From: Sphingobacterium micropteri
Lineage (GTDB): Bacteria > Bacteroidota > Bacteroidia > Sphingobacteriales > Sphingobacteriaceae
Assembly (NCBI RefSeq): GCF_014692515.1
Contig: NZ_JACOIK010000006.1
Location: 62,001 to 126,000 of the forward strand
Length of the DNA: 64,000 nucleotides
Direction of reading: 5' to 3'
Shown here piece by piece: positions 7,890 to 17,290 of the stretch. Every line of letters begins with the position of its first letter. The stretch's first letter is position 1. The notes beneath the pieces were generated by a model. It worked only from the letters and a program-made list of their open reading frames with translations, had not been told where the DNA came from and ran no database searches. Both the position numbers and the translations under genes were made by a program.

Positions 7890-10800
7890 ATGATGAAGAA
7901 AAACTTAATATTATTATGTGTCATCTTTCTAGGTACCGTCCTTATCTCCTCAGCACAGGATCAGGCGGCTCAGGAAGAGGTAACGATAGCGGGGATCGTC
8001 ACGGATGACGGGAAGAATCCGCTGATCGGTGTGAATGTTTCTGTTAGTAATGCACCAGGACTAGGAGCAATTACGGACGTTGATGGCCGCTACAGCTTAA
8101 AATTAAAACGCTATCAAACACTAGTTTTTACCTATATCGGTTACGATAAGGTCGAAGTACTGTTGAAAGAGCAGTCACAAGTTAATGTCGTGATGAAAGA
8201 ATCCGATGCCAGTGTAATCAACGAGGTCGTCGTAACCGCTACCGGGAATGAACGTAGAATTGCGGTAACGGGGGCGATTACGACGGTAGACGTGGAGCGG
8301 CTAAAGAATAATCCATCAACATCGATGGCAGATGCTTTGGCTGGCGAAGTACCTGGAATCATGGCGATGCAATCCTCGGGTAGACCAGGCGAAGTTTCGG
8401 ACTTTTGGATTCGTAGTATTTCCACGTTTGGGGCTAGTAGTGCCGCGTTGGTTTTAGTGGATGGTTTTGAGCGGGATATGAACGAGATCAATGTGGAAGA
8501 TGTCGAGTCTTTCACCGTACTCAAAGATGCTTCTGCCACCGCCATTTATGGAAGTCGCGGTGCGAATGGAGTCGTATTGATCAATACGAAAAAAGGGAAG
8601 GACGGTAAGGTAAACATCAATGCACGCGCGGAAGGTTTTTACAGCCAGTTTACCAAACTACCCGATTTTGTTGATGGTTACACGTACGCATCCATGGCCA
8701 ACGAGGCGAGAACGACAAGAAACCAAGAGCCATTTTATTCTCCAACAGAATTGGAGCTTCTACGGCATGGGTTAGATACGGATCGTTTCGCGAACGTCGA
8801 TTGGATGGATGTCCTGATGCGGGATGCCGCTTGGAGCAAGCGTAGTGTTCTAAGCTTCAGTGGAGGTGGAAAGACCGCCCGGTATTATGTTTCCGGCAGT
8901 TATCAGGATCAGCAAGGGATGTACAAAATCGATGAAGCGTTAAAAGATTATAATACCAATGCGGGCTTTAAAAGATACACCTATCGTTTAACAGTCGATA
9001 TGGATATTACGAAAACCACGTTGTTACGAGCAGGTGTTTCAGGGTCCCTACGTACGCAAAATGATCCCGGGGTGGGGAGTGACGCTATTTGGACGGCTTT
9101 AATGGGATACAATCCGATTATGGAGCCCTTAATGTATTCTAACGGTAAGATACCGGCATTTGGCGACGATGGAGGTGATCGATTTAATCCCTGGGTGCAG
9201 GCCACCATGACTGGATACAACGAGAATTGGCAAAATAACATCCAGACAACTCTAAATTTGGAGCAAAACTTGAACTTTATCACACCAGGTCTTCGATTTA
9301 TAGGACGTTATGGTTACGATACCAAGAACTGGAATAATATCAGACGCTATAAATTTCCAGAACTATGGAAGGCAAATCGTTACCGGGATGTCAATGGCGA
9401 TTTATTGTTTGAGCGCATAAAAGAAGAGCAATTGATGACCCAAACATCAGGTTCAGATGGTGAAAGACGGGATTTTTTCGAGTGGGATTTAATCTATAAC
9501 AAGGGGATTGGTAAACATAATTTTGGTGCGATAGCTAAATATATGCAATCCTCACTGGTATTTACTCAGGGAATCGGATCGGATTTGAAAAATGGTATTG
9601 CACGGAGGATACAGGGATTGTCTGGACGTGTGAACTACAATTATGACCAACGTTATTTCGTAGACTTTAACTTTGGGTATACGGGATCAGAGAATTTCCA
9701 CCGGGACTATCGCTTTGGCTTCTTTCCAGCTTTTTCCGGCGCATGGAATGTGGCCGAAGAACCCTTCCTAAAAGATGCGGATTGGGTGGATATGTTTAAG
9801 ATTCGGTATTCGCATGGTAAAACAGGAAACGATCGGTTAGGATTTGGTAATGGGGTGCGTTTTCCTTATTTATATAATATTGAAACGATGTATGCCCGAA
9901 ATGACGCTGGTGATATTATTTATGATAATGGTATCCCAAGGCCTGCAGGAGGTTATAATTATGGTGATTATAGTGCAAACAATATTTGGTCGGGCATGCG
10001 TTATACATCGATATCTTCTCCTGACGTCTCTTGGGAAATAGCAACAAAGAAAGATCTAGGTATTGATTACTCGTTTCTGAATGATCGCATTAATGGTGTG
10101 GTAGATTTCTTTTATGAAAAACGGGAGGGAATTTATATGCAACGTAATTTTCTGCCGGGCTATGTGGGGCTGGAAAGCGGGACAAATCCTTCTGCTAACG
10201 TTGGGGCGGTCGAAGCGCGCGGCTTCGATGGTCATATTGCTTTCAAGCAGAAGGTGAATGCGGTAGATTTTACATTGCGCGGTAACATCACCTATAGTAA
10301 GAACGAAATTTTAGAAAGAGACGAACAGAATACCATATATGATTATTTGCTGGATAAAGGTCACCGGGTGGATCAGGCAAGAGGACTGATAGCACTAGGC
10401 CTTTTTAAAGATTATGACGATATCCGCAATAGTCCCAGACAAACCTTTGGCGAAGTCATGCCGGGTGATATCAAATACAAAGATATCAATGGTGACGGTA
10501 TAGTAGATAACGCGGACATCGCGTCGATTGGGGCAACTACACGACCAAATTTAATCTATGGTTTCGGGGTTTCAGCCAATTGGAAAGGCATTGATATCAA
10601 CGTACACTTTCAGGGGGCCGGAAAGTCTAGCTATTTTATTGAAGGCACTTCGGTGTACATGTTTCAGCTAGCTAGCGGCTGGGGGAATATACTCAATGAT
10701 CTCGCGCAAAGCAATCGTTGGATATTAGGCGAAAATGAGGACCCAAATGCCGAATACCCGCGGTTAAGTCAAGGGGGTAATTCCAATAATTATCGCAGAT

Positions 10801-11039
10801 CTACGTTTTGGATTCGAGATGGTTCGTACATACGTTTAAAGCGGTTAGACATCGGGTATTCTCTACCAAAAGCGCTGGTGAGCAGAATACGTGTGAATAA
10901 TGCACGGCTTTTCTTTGCAGGTACAAATTTATTAACATTTTCACCTTTTAGTCTGTGGGATCCCGAATTGGGGAACCCGACTGGAAAAGTGTATCCGTTA
11001 AGTAAAACCTTGGCTTTTGGTGTAACCGTTAATCTATAA
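7890..11039 (+). CDS. SusC-like TonB-dependent outer-membrane transporter (pair 1)
   Basis: A 1049-residue outer-membrane receptor of the SusC/RagA family. A signal peptide (about 1-22, ending SSAQ) is followed by a carboxypeptidase-regulatory-like beta-sandwich (about 30-112), a plug domain (about 115-230) with the LKDASATAIYGSRGANGV signature, and a 22-strand barrel to the C-terminus. There is no N-terminal STN domain, so no sign of direct sigma/anti-sigma signalling. It imports oligosaccharides into the periplasm using TonB energy, capped by the SusD lipoprotein encoded 13 bp downstream. Substrate is inferred only from the neighbouring GH43 enzymes. Confidence 0.96.
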   Translation: MMKKNLILLCVIFLGTVLISSAQDQAAQEEVTIAGIVTDDGKNPLIGVNVSVSNAPGLGAITDVDGRYSLKLKRYQTLVFTYIGYDKVEVLLKEQSQVNVVMKESDASVINEVVVTATGNERRIAVTGAITTVDVERLKNNPSTSMADALAGEVPGIMAMQSSGRPGEVSDFWIRSISTFGASSAALVLVDGFERDMNEINVEDVESFTVLKDASATAIYGSRGANGVVLINTKKGKDGKVNINARAEGFYSQFTKLPDFVDGYTYASMANEARTTRNQEPFYSPTELELLRHGLDTDRFANVDWMDVLMRDAAWSKRSVLSFSGGGKTARYYVSGSYQDQQGMYKIDEALKDYNTNAGFKRYTYRLTVDMDITKTTLLRAGVSGSLRTQNDPGVGSDAIWTALMGYNPIMEPLMYSNGKIPAFGDDGGDRFNPWVQATMTGYNENWQNNIQTTLNLEQNLNFITPGLRFIGRYGYDTKNWNNIRRYKFPELWKANRYRDVNGDLLFERIKEEQLMTQTSGSDGERRDFFEWDLIYNKGIGKHNFGAIAKYMQSSLVFTQGIGSDLKNGIARRIQGLSGRVNYNYDQRYFVDFNFGYTGSENFHRDYRFGFFPAFSGAWNVAEEPFLKDADWVDMFKIRYSHGKTGNDRLGFGNGVRFPYLYNIETMYARNDAGDIIYDNGIPRPAGGYNYGDYSANNIWSGMRYTSISSPDVSWEIATKKDLGIDYSFLNDRINGVVDFFYEKREGIYMQRNFLPGYVGLESGTNPSANVGAVEARGFDGHIAFKQKVNAVDFTLRGNITYSKNEILERDEQNTIYDYLLDKGHRVDQARGLIALGLFKDYDDIRNSPRQTFGEVMPGDIKYKDINGDGIVDNADIASIGATTRPNLIYGFGVSANWKGIDINVHFQGAGKSSYFIEGTSVYMFQLASGWGNILNDLAQSNRWILGENEDPNAEYPRLSQGGNSNNYRRSTFWIRDGSYIRLKRLDIGYSLPKALVSRIRVNNARLFFAGTNLLTFSPFSLWDPELGNPTGKVYPLSKTLAFGVTVNL

Positions 11040-11052
11040 CGAAATAAAAAAA

Positions 11053-13131
11053 ATGAAAAGAATAACTATACTATTATCCGTTGTTGGGCTAATTCTTATT
11101 GCCGGCGGATGTAAAAAATATTTAGATTCCGATTACCTTTTTGATGAACGCATGACGACGGAGGATGTTTTTAGTAACCGGGATTATACGGAGCGTTGGT
11201 TGGCACGGGCATATTATTTCTTGGGAACAAATGCCATGCAAGATGTCAGTAGCAAAAAGTCGGTCATGTTTAACTTTGCCGACGATATGTATTACGGTGA
11301 TGAGAATGATGAATACGCGCGGTGGCGGAAAGGACAATATGACGAAAACGGGCTTAGTGGAGAGAATAAAGGGATTTGGGGCACCGGTTACCAAGGCATC
11401 CGACAGGCAACGGTTTTTATAAATAACATTCATTTAAATCAAGAATTTTCAGATTTTGAACGCGAAGACTTGAAGTCACAAGCACGTTTTCTGAGAGCCT
11501 ACTTTTACTGGGTACTGCTTCGTACGTTCGGTCCTGTGCCGATACTTCCGGATGAAGGAATTGATTATACCAAAAGCTACGATGACATTGCGTTACCGCG
11601 GAATACGTACGAGGAATGTATTAATTACCTCGCAGATGAATTGGTGGAAGCGGCCAAGGCACTACCCATGTCGCGCGGTATCCAACAGATTACGAGACCC
11701 ACACGTGGAGCGGCCTTAGCGCTCCGAGCCAGAGTATTGTTATTTGGTGCAAGCCCGCTTTACAATGGAAAAGCACCGGCCGATGTCGCAGCGGCATTGG
11801 TAGATAAGCAAGGAAAACCACTATTGTCGACGACTTATGATGAGTCCAAATGGGCCCGTGCCGCCGCCGCGGCAAAAGATGTGATGGATCTTGGTCGTTA
11901 TCAGCTGTATGTTTCTTACAGAAGGACTACAGGTGATATCGCTTACCCTGCTACCGTTACACCACCGTATGACGCACAATTCTCCGACAATAATTGGCCT
12001 ATGGGCTGGCGTGATATCGACCCTTTCGAATCGTATAGGTCGCTGTTCAATGGAACTGTTCCTGCTTTTCAAAATCCGGAATTGATTTTTACACGCGGGC
12101 AGAACCAAGGTGGCGAAAATATCAAAGTGATGGTGATACATCAATTGCCAAGATTAGAGGGCAAGGGATACAATTCTCATGGTATGACCCAAAAACAAGT
12201 GGATGCTTACTACATGAACGATGGAAAAGATATACCCGGCATGAATGATATGTATGCAGGCAGAGCTAATTATGAAGGGCGATACAATACCGAAGCTCGA
12301 CCTTCTGGCCTGGTTAAGCAAGAGGAACTTTCCAGCTATCCCGAATTGGGTCCTTTGGGTGTCGATGTACACAAACAATATGTTCAACGGGAGCCCCGTT
12401 TCTATGCCTCTGTTGGTTATAATGGCGCTACATGGCACTTGTTAAATGGAGAAGCTAGTAAGGAAGAGGTTAACAATGTGCAGGTATTTTACTATCGAGG
12501 ATACGCCAACGGCTATAAAAATACAACTTATTGGCCAAGAAGCGGCGTCGGTGTTAAGAAATATGTACATCCAAATGATATTAGTAACACGACCGTTACT
12601 TCGTATGACGTTTCGCGTATTGAAGATAAACCTGACCCAGCCATCCGGTATACTGAGGTTTTGTTGATCTATGCAGAAGCGTTAAATGAATTGAATGGAA
12701 GCCATACGGTTGAAGCGTGGGACGGCAGTAAAACACATACCATCTCGCGAAGTGTTGCGGAAATGAAACAAGGTATCCAGCCTGTTCGGATTCGTGCGGG
12801 TGTACCAGATTATTCGGAAGAAGTTTACAATGATGCAGATAAGTTCCGTATCAAATTGAAACGAGAGCGACAGATCGAGATGTTCGCCGAAGGGCACCGT
12901 TACTTTGATTTACGTCGATGGGCGGATGCACCGGATGAGGAATCGGCACCGATATATGGTTGTAACGCAATGGTAACAGATGATAGGAAAGAGCTTTTCC
13001 ATACGCCAGTAGCTATTCCGTCCTTACCATCCATCTTCACGTTGAAAATGTGGTTTTGGCCGATCCATTGGGATGAGTTGAGAAGAAATAAAGAACTGAC
13101 GCAAAATCCAGGCTGGACAATGCCGGAATAA
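11053..13131 (+). CDS. SusD/RagB-like surface lipoprotein (pair 1)
   Basis: A 692-residue SusD-family lipoprotein with a signal ending at C20 (AGGC). The N-terminal helical part contains the typical QARFLRAYFYWVLLRTFGPVP segment features, and the C-terminal SusD domain has IRYTEVLLIYAEALNE and ERQIEMFAEGHRYFDLRRW. It forms the lid over the SusC barrel and binds the glycan at the cell surface. It is longer than many SusD proteins (usually 500-600 residues), mainly through extra loops in the middle. It lies in an operon with the transporter before it and the small lipoprotein after it. Confidence 0.95.
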   Translation: MKRITILLSVVGLILIAGGCKKYLDSDYLFDERMTTEDVFSNRDYTERWLARAYYFLGTNAMQDVSSKKSVMFNFADDMYYGDENDEYARWRKGQYDENGLSGENKGIWGTGYQGIRQATVFINNIHLNQEFSDFEREDLKSQARFLRAYFYWVLLRTFGPVPILPDEGIDYTKSYDDIALPRNTYEECINYLADELVEAAKALPMSRGIQQITRPTRGAALALRARVLLFGASPLYNGKAPADVAAALVDKQGKPLLSTTYDESKWARAAAAAKDVMDLGRYQLYVSYRRTTGDIAYPATVTPPYDAQFSDNNWPMGWRDIDPFESYRSLFNGTVPAFQNPELIFTRGQNQGGENIKVMVIHQLPRLEGKGYNSHGMTQKQVDAYYMNDGKDIPGMNDMYAGRANYEGRYNTEARPSGLVKQEELSSYPELGPLGVDVHKQYVQREPRFYASVGYNGATWHLLNGEASKEEVNNVQVFYYRGYANGYKNTTYWPRSGVGVKKYVHPNDISNTTVTSYDVSRIEDKPDPAIRYTEVLLIYAEALNELNGSHTVEAWDGSKTHTISRSVAEMKQGIQPVRIRAGVPDYSEEVYNDADKFRIKLKRERQIEMFAEGHRYFDLRRWADAPDEESAPIYGCNAMVTDDRKELFHTPVAIPSLPSIFTLKMWFWPIHWDELRRNKELTQNPGWTMPE

Positions 13132-13152
13132 TAAATTTATAATCTCGAAGAT

Positions 13153-14142
13153 ATGATGAAGAAGATATATATATTATTTTTAGTGGTCACGGGCTTCATT
13201 GGTTTCGTGTCCTGCAACAATGAATGGGAAGACGAACAGTATGAACAGCTAGTTTCCTTTAAGGCAGAACCGAATACACAAGGGGTAGCCTGGACCTATG
13301 TCCGTTATAAGCCCGACGGAAAAGTTACATTTCAACTACCGATTGTGGTAAGTGGGTCTACACCCAACACGCAGGATCGTGTTGTCCGTATCGGATTGGA
13401 TCGCGACACCTTAGCGACGCTTAACCGTGAGCAATTCGGGCACCGGGAAGAGTTGTTTTTCCGGGAGCTACCGAGTAGTTTTTATAGTATGCCGGAAACG
13501 GTTACCATACCAGCAGGGGAGAGTTTGGTGACGATACCTATCGAGTTTTCCTTGGCGGATATCGATGAAGTGGAAAAATGGGTACTACCACTGCAGATCC
13601 TCGAGGATCCATCAGGAAATTATCAGGTGAATCCACATAAACATTATAAACGGGCCATGTTGCGGATTACACCATTTAATACGTATTCGGGTGTGTATAG
13701 CGGCAGTTTTTATAAAATATACCTGGAGGACAACAAGAATGAAGCCTTGACCATAAATGAGCACCGAGCTTATGTCGTTGACGAAGAAACCATTTTCTTT
13801 TATGCAGGTACGCGTGATGTTGATTTTCTCGATCGTAAATACTATAAAGTATTTGTTAAGTTTTTAGAGGAAGGTCAACTCGAAGTATGGAGCGACAATG
13901 CGGAGAACAATGCGTTTAAACTCATCACTGAACAACCTATTTATTATACCATGGAAGAAGAGTGGGATGCCGTCAAACCATATTTAAAGCATGTTTATAT
14001 TACGCTTTCATTTGCCTATTCGTTTGAAGATTATACATCCATACCGGGTTTACGCGTGAAGTATTCTACGGATGGCACATTGTCTATGCAACGTGATTTG
14101 AATACGCTTATTCCAGACGAAGATCAACAGATCCAGTGGTAA
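13153..14142 (+). CDS. DUF1735/DUF4973-like surface lipoprotein, probable glycan-binding protein
   Basis: A 329-residue lipoprotein (lipobox C21, GFVSC). The N-terminal half (about 25-180) reads as a DUF1735-type beta-sandwich, with alternating strands and the ETVTIPAGESLVTIPIEF motif. The C-terminal half (about 185-329) resembles the DUF4973/DUF4361-type domains that accompany it in proteins encoded next to SusD. Such proteins are thought to assist glycan capture at the surface, in the position SusE/SusF hold in the starch system. No catalytic signature is visible. It starts 21 bp after SusD and is followed by a 13-bp stem-loop before the first enzyme gene. Domain naming is from memory of family features and is moderately sure. 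Confidence 0.72.
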   Translation: MMKKIYILFLVVTGFIGFVSCNNEWEDEQYEQLVSFKAEPNTQGVAWTYVRYKPDGKVTFQLPIVVSGSTPNTQDRVVRIGLDRDTLATLNREQFGHREELFFRELPSSFYSMPETVTIPAGESLVTIPIEFSLADIDEVEKWVLPLQILEDPSGNYQVNPHKHYKRAMLRITPFNTYSGVYSGSFYKIYLEDNKNEALTINEHRAYVVDEETIFFYAGTRDVDFLDRKYYKVFVKFLEEGQLEVWSDNAENNAFKLITEQPIYYTMEEEWDAVKPYLKHVYITLSFAYSFEDYTSIPGLRVKYSTDGTLSMQRDLNTLIPDEDQQIQW

Positions 14143-14160
14143 AAGATAGTGCTGCTTGTC

Positions 14161-14195
14161 TATAGGGCTATACATCAAAATAGTATAGCCCTATA
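14161..14195 (+). terminator. Perfect 13-bp stem-loop between the SusCD block and the enzyme genes
   Basis: Arms 14161-14173 and 14183-14195 are perfect complements with a 9-nt loop. No T run follows, so a full terminator is unlikely; partial termination or RNA processing between the transport and enzyme parts of the operon would fit. The next gene starts 34 bp further on. Confidence 0.55.
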
Positions 14196-14228
14196 TCACT
14201 ATTTCTAAAATAATTTTCAAAAACCTAT

Positions 14229-15887
14229 ATGAAAAAATCAAAACGACTATTAGCCGGATACCTTATTGTAACGGCTTTTTCGCTCATGAATATCGCCTGT
14301 AAGGAATCAGAAAATAAGATTAAAGATGGTGAAATCACACAATTCACCGTGTGGGATCAGAATTCAACAAAACATGAGCTCCATGTAAATAATGTGAAGA
14401 ATATCATCAGTAACAAAGAGACTTTTCCAATTAACGTAAATCTTACTCGATTAGTTGCAGAATTCAAAACAAACCATGCAAATGTTGTCCTTAAGGTTAA
14501 CGGTGAGCTGCAGCAAAGTGGCAAGACACGAAATGATTTTACGAAAGAAATAATCTATGACCTTTTTGTCGGAGAAACAAAGCAACGTTCCTATGCAGTT
14601 AATATTACCAAAGGTGTCATGGTAAATTCCTTTCGGGCGTTTAGTTTTCCTGAAAAAGAAATGGAAAATTATCAGCCTGTTATAAATGAAGAGACAGGCG
14701 ATATTTCTAATGAAAATGAAATTCCTAAGAACATAAATATCAGTGATTTGGCACCTTCGTTCACCGTAACGGAGAGAGGTGCAACCGTCAAAGTAAACGG
14801 CGTAAAACAAGTGAGTGGTGTGCAGCGGCATGATTTTACGAAACCTGTAGTATACACCATCGAGGGCGAAGACGGATCGTCACGTAGTTATACCGTGAAC
14901 CTAAAACAGGGTGATTTTGTAGCCATTAAGAATCCTGTTATGTCAGGAAGCTATGCAGACCCTACGGTTATCCATGTCGGAAACGAGTTCTATACTTATG
15001 TGACTTCCGGCCGTGTCAGAGGCTATCGATCATCCGACCTCTTTAACTGGAGAAGCATTGGGCCACCAAGTGAAGTTTTCACCACAAGACCTAATTTTGT
15101 CGAGGTAGTCAGTGGAAAAGATGCCCCCGGTATGTGGGCTCCTGATATTAACTATTTTGACGGTAAGTATGTCATGTATTATTCCATCTCCCAGTGGGGC
15201 GAAGGCGCAAAATGTGGTATAGGTGTAGGCGTTTCGAACCTTCCACAGGGACCTTTTGTCCCACCTGCTGGTAACCCCAATGGAAAACTATTTATCAGTA
15301 CGGAAATCGGTGTACATAATTCCATTGATCCGTGCTTTTATGAAGAGAACGGTAAGCGCTATCTGTTTTGGGGAAGTTTTAATGGGATATATATGACCGA
15401 ACTAACGGCAGATGGGATGGCCATAAAAGATATGGGGCAAAAAACCAAAATTGGCGGTAAGGCCTTTGAAGCGACCTACATCCACAAACGAGGTAATTAC
15501 TATTACCTATTTACCTCCGTAGGCGGTTGTTGTGATGGGGTTAATAGTTCTTACAAAGTTGTCGTCGGTCGCTCCCAGAACCTCGCAGGGCCTTACGTGA
15601 GCCGTGGAGGAGTGGATATGAATACCGTTGATGCTTGGGGGGCTACTGGTTTTGACCCGATCGTCTTGCAAGGCAATGATACGTATATAGGGCCCGGTCA
15701 TAATGCACGTATTATCACCGATAAAAATGGCGTAGATTGGATGTTGTACCATAGTTATATTAAAGAAAACAACACGGTTGGATCTAGGAATTTAATGCTA
15801 GGTAAAGTGAATTGGGACAGTGACGGATGGCCTATAGTTGACAATGGAACGCCTTCTCCGGTATTGACAGAAATACCCGTGTTTTAG
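14229..15887 (+). CDS. GH43 arabinanase-like enzyme with two N-terminal repeat domains, lipoprotein
   Basis: A 552-residue lipoprotein (C24, NIAC). Two similar domains of about 98 residues (33-130 and 131-228) come first, each with a conserved V-x-G-x-x-Q-x-SG then R-x-DFTK pattern and a closing Y-x-VN; they resemble DUF5018-type beta domains. The five-bladed GH43 propeller (about 232-552) carries the three acidic residues: D244 (ADPT), D367 (NSIDP) and E414 (FEAT). The GGCCDG motif at 432-437 and the W-AP-D-x-x-Y-F blade are typical of endo- and exo-1,5-alpha-L-arabinanases. It is probably surface-exposed and acts on arabinan-like chains. The same CC motif recurs in the GH43 at 33303. Confidence 0.86.
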   Translation: MKKSKRLLAGYLIVTAFSLMNIACKESENKIKDGEITQFTVWDQNSTKHELHVNNVKNIISNKETFPINVNLTRLVAEFKTNHANVVLKVNGELQQSGKTRNDFTKEIIYDLFVGETKQRSYAVNITKGVMVNSFRAFSFPEKEMENYQPVINEETGDISNENEIPKNINISDLAPSFTVTERGATVKVNGVKQVSGVQRHDFTKPVVYTIEGEDGSSRSYTVNLKQGDFVAIKNPVMSGSYADPTVIHVGNEFYTYVTSGRVRGYRSSDLFNWRSIGPPSEVFTTRPNFVEVVSGKDAPGMWAPDINYFDGKYVMYYSISQWGEGAKCGIGVGVSNLPQGPFVPPAGNPNGKLFISTEIGVHNSIDPCFYEENGKRYLFWGSFNGIYMTELTADGMAIKDMGQKTKIGGKAFEATYIHKRGNYYYLFTSVGGCCDGVNSSYKVVVGRSQNLAGPYVSRGGVDMNTVDAWGATGFDPIVLQGNDTYIGPGHNARIITDKNGVDWMLYHSYIKENNTVGSRNLMLGKVNWDSDGWPIVDNGTPSPVLTEIPVF

Positions 15888-15917
15888 TAATAGGAAGAAC
15901 GTAAAAATGCAATTATC

Positions 15918-17204
15918 ATGATAAGTAAATATTTTGTTTTAGCGCTTGCACTGTTTTGGTCTTGCAAAAGCAGCAGCAATGTAGCACCTACCCAAAAAGA
16001 AGATGATAATCAGGAGATCGTTGTTGTCGCAAAAGTGTCCAACTTGATTGCAGAGGAGACGACGAAAAAAAACGAGCTAAAACTTAGTTGGAATAACCCT
16101 CCCGCCGCAGTCTCTATGATGATTTCCTATACAGAAGAAGGTACAGATAATGAGCATACAGTTACGCCTTATGTACAGGCAAGCGGTGCCAGTAAAAGTT
16201 CATATGTACTAAGATTGCCACGTTATGCTACCTATAAAGTTACAGTCGTCGCTATGGATAATTATGGGAGGAAGTCGGAAGCGCTTTCGGTTACAGCCAC
16301 CCCAGCCGAGAACGATGCGCCAATATCCTATGAAGTTGTTGAAAATAAATTACCTATTGCGGATCCCTACGTCTTGTATCATAATGGTAAATACTATGCG
16401 TATGGAACACGTGTCAATGGTTTTGAAGTCTATATATCGGAAGATCTAAAACATTGGAGACGTAGCGAGCATTTGGCTCTATCTCCAGATAACTCTTGGG
16501 GAGATAGATGGTTCTGGGCTCCAGAGGTATATTACGTGGAATCTAAAAATAGGTTTTATATGTTCTATTCGGTAGATGAACATATCTGCGTAGCTTCATC
16601 TAGCCAGCCCGAAGGCCCTTTTATACAGCAAGTGAAACAACCTATTGTGAGTGAAAAAGCTATCGATACGAACTTGTTTATTGATGAGGATGGTACGCCT
16701 TACCTCTATTATGTACGCTTTACGGGTGGTAATGTGATTTGGGTAGCGGAAATGAACGATGATTTAACAAGTATTAAACCAGAAACCTTGACCGAATGTA
16801 TCCGTGCACAAGACTCTTGGGAAAGAAAGCAAGGAACGATTGCGGAGGGACCATCTGTGTTGAAACGCGGTGATACATACTACTTGATGTACTCGGCTAA
16901 CCATTTCGAGAGTAAGGATTACGCTGTCGGGTATGCCACGGCTACATCGCCCAAAGGGCCTTGGAAGAAGTACGAAGGTAATCCTATTTTAAGACGGGAT
17001 ATGCCCGCTGCTACCGGATTGGTGGGGACAGGGCATGGAGCTCCTTTCGTTACACCTGATGGTGGATTTAAATATATCTACCATGCCCATGCCAACGAAA
17101 ACAGTGTAGGGCCGCGCACGTCTTATATCAACGATATGGAATTTTCCGCAGATGGTGTGATTCGTATTTTTGGTGATGCTATACATCCGGTGGTGGTGAA
17201 ATAG
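15918..17204 (+). CDS. GH43 glycosidase with N-terminal FN3-like domain, lipoprotein
   Basis: A 428-residue lipoprotein (C16, FWSC). A fibronectin-III-like domain (about 38-128), with LKLSWNNPPAAVS and YKVTVVAMDNYGRKS features, precedes a GH43 propeller (about 143-428). Candidate catalytic acids are D149 (IADPYV), D250 (AIDTN) and E310 (IAEGPS). The blade motif FWAPEVYY and the late GTGHGAPF segment place it with exo-acting arabinofuranosidase- or xylosidase-type GH43 proteins. The related GH43 at 34415 shares this layout. It is the last gene of the plus-strand operon and is followed by a strong terminator 41 bp downstream. Confidence 0.86.
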   Translation: MISKYFVLALALFWSCKSSSNVAPTQKEDDNQEIVVVAKVSNLIAEETTKKNELKLSWNNPPAAVSMMISYTEEGTDNEHTVTPYVQASGASKSSYVLRLPRYATYKVTVVAMDNYGRKSEALSVTATPAENDAPISYEVVENKLPIADPYVLYHNGKYYAYGTRVNGFEVYISEDLKHWRRSEHLALSPDNSWGDRWFWAPEVYYVESKNRFYMFYSVDEHICVASSSQPEGPFIQQVKQPIVSEKAIDTNLFIDEDGTPYLYYVRFTGGNVIWVAEMNDDLTSIKPETLTECIRAQDSWERKQGTIAEGPSVLKRGDTYYLMYSANHFESKDYAVGYATATSPKGPWKKYEGNPILRRDMPAATGLVGTGHGAPFVTPDGGFKYIYHAHANENSVGPRTSYINDMEFSADGVIRIFGDAIHPVVVK

Positions 17205-17244
17205 TTTGATTCTAAGTGTTTTCACGATAGCGTTTACCTTTAAT

Positions 17245-17289
17245 AAGAAGCAGCGTACGACAATAACTTCCGTACGCTGTTTCTTTTTG
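17245..17289 (+). terminator. Strong rho-independent terminator of the first SusCD operon
   Basis: Arms 17245-17259 and 17271-17285 pair over 15 bp with a single mismatch (G-U possible), an 11-nt loop and a T run to 17289. It closes the operon ending at 17204. The 21-bp repeat array starts directly behind it. Confidence 0.9.
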
Positions 17290-17290
17290 T

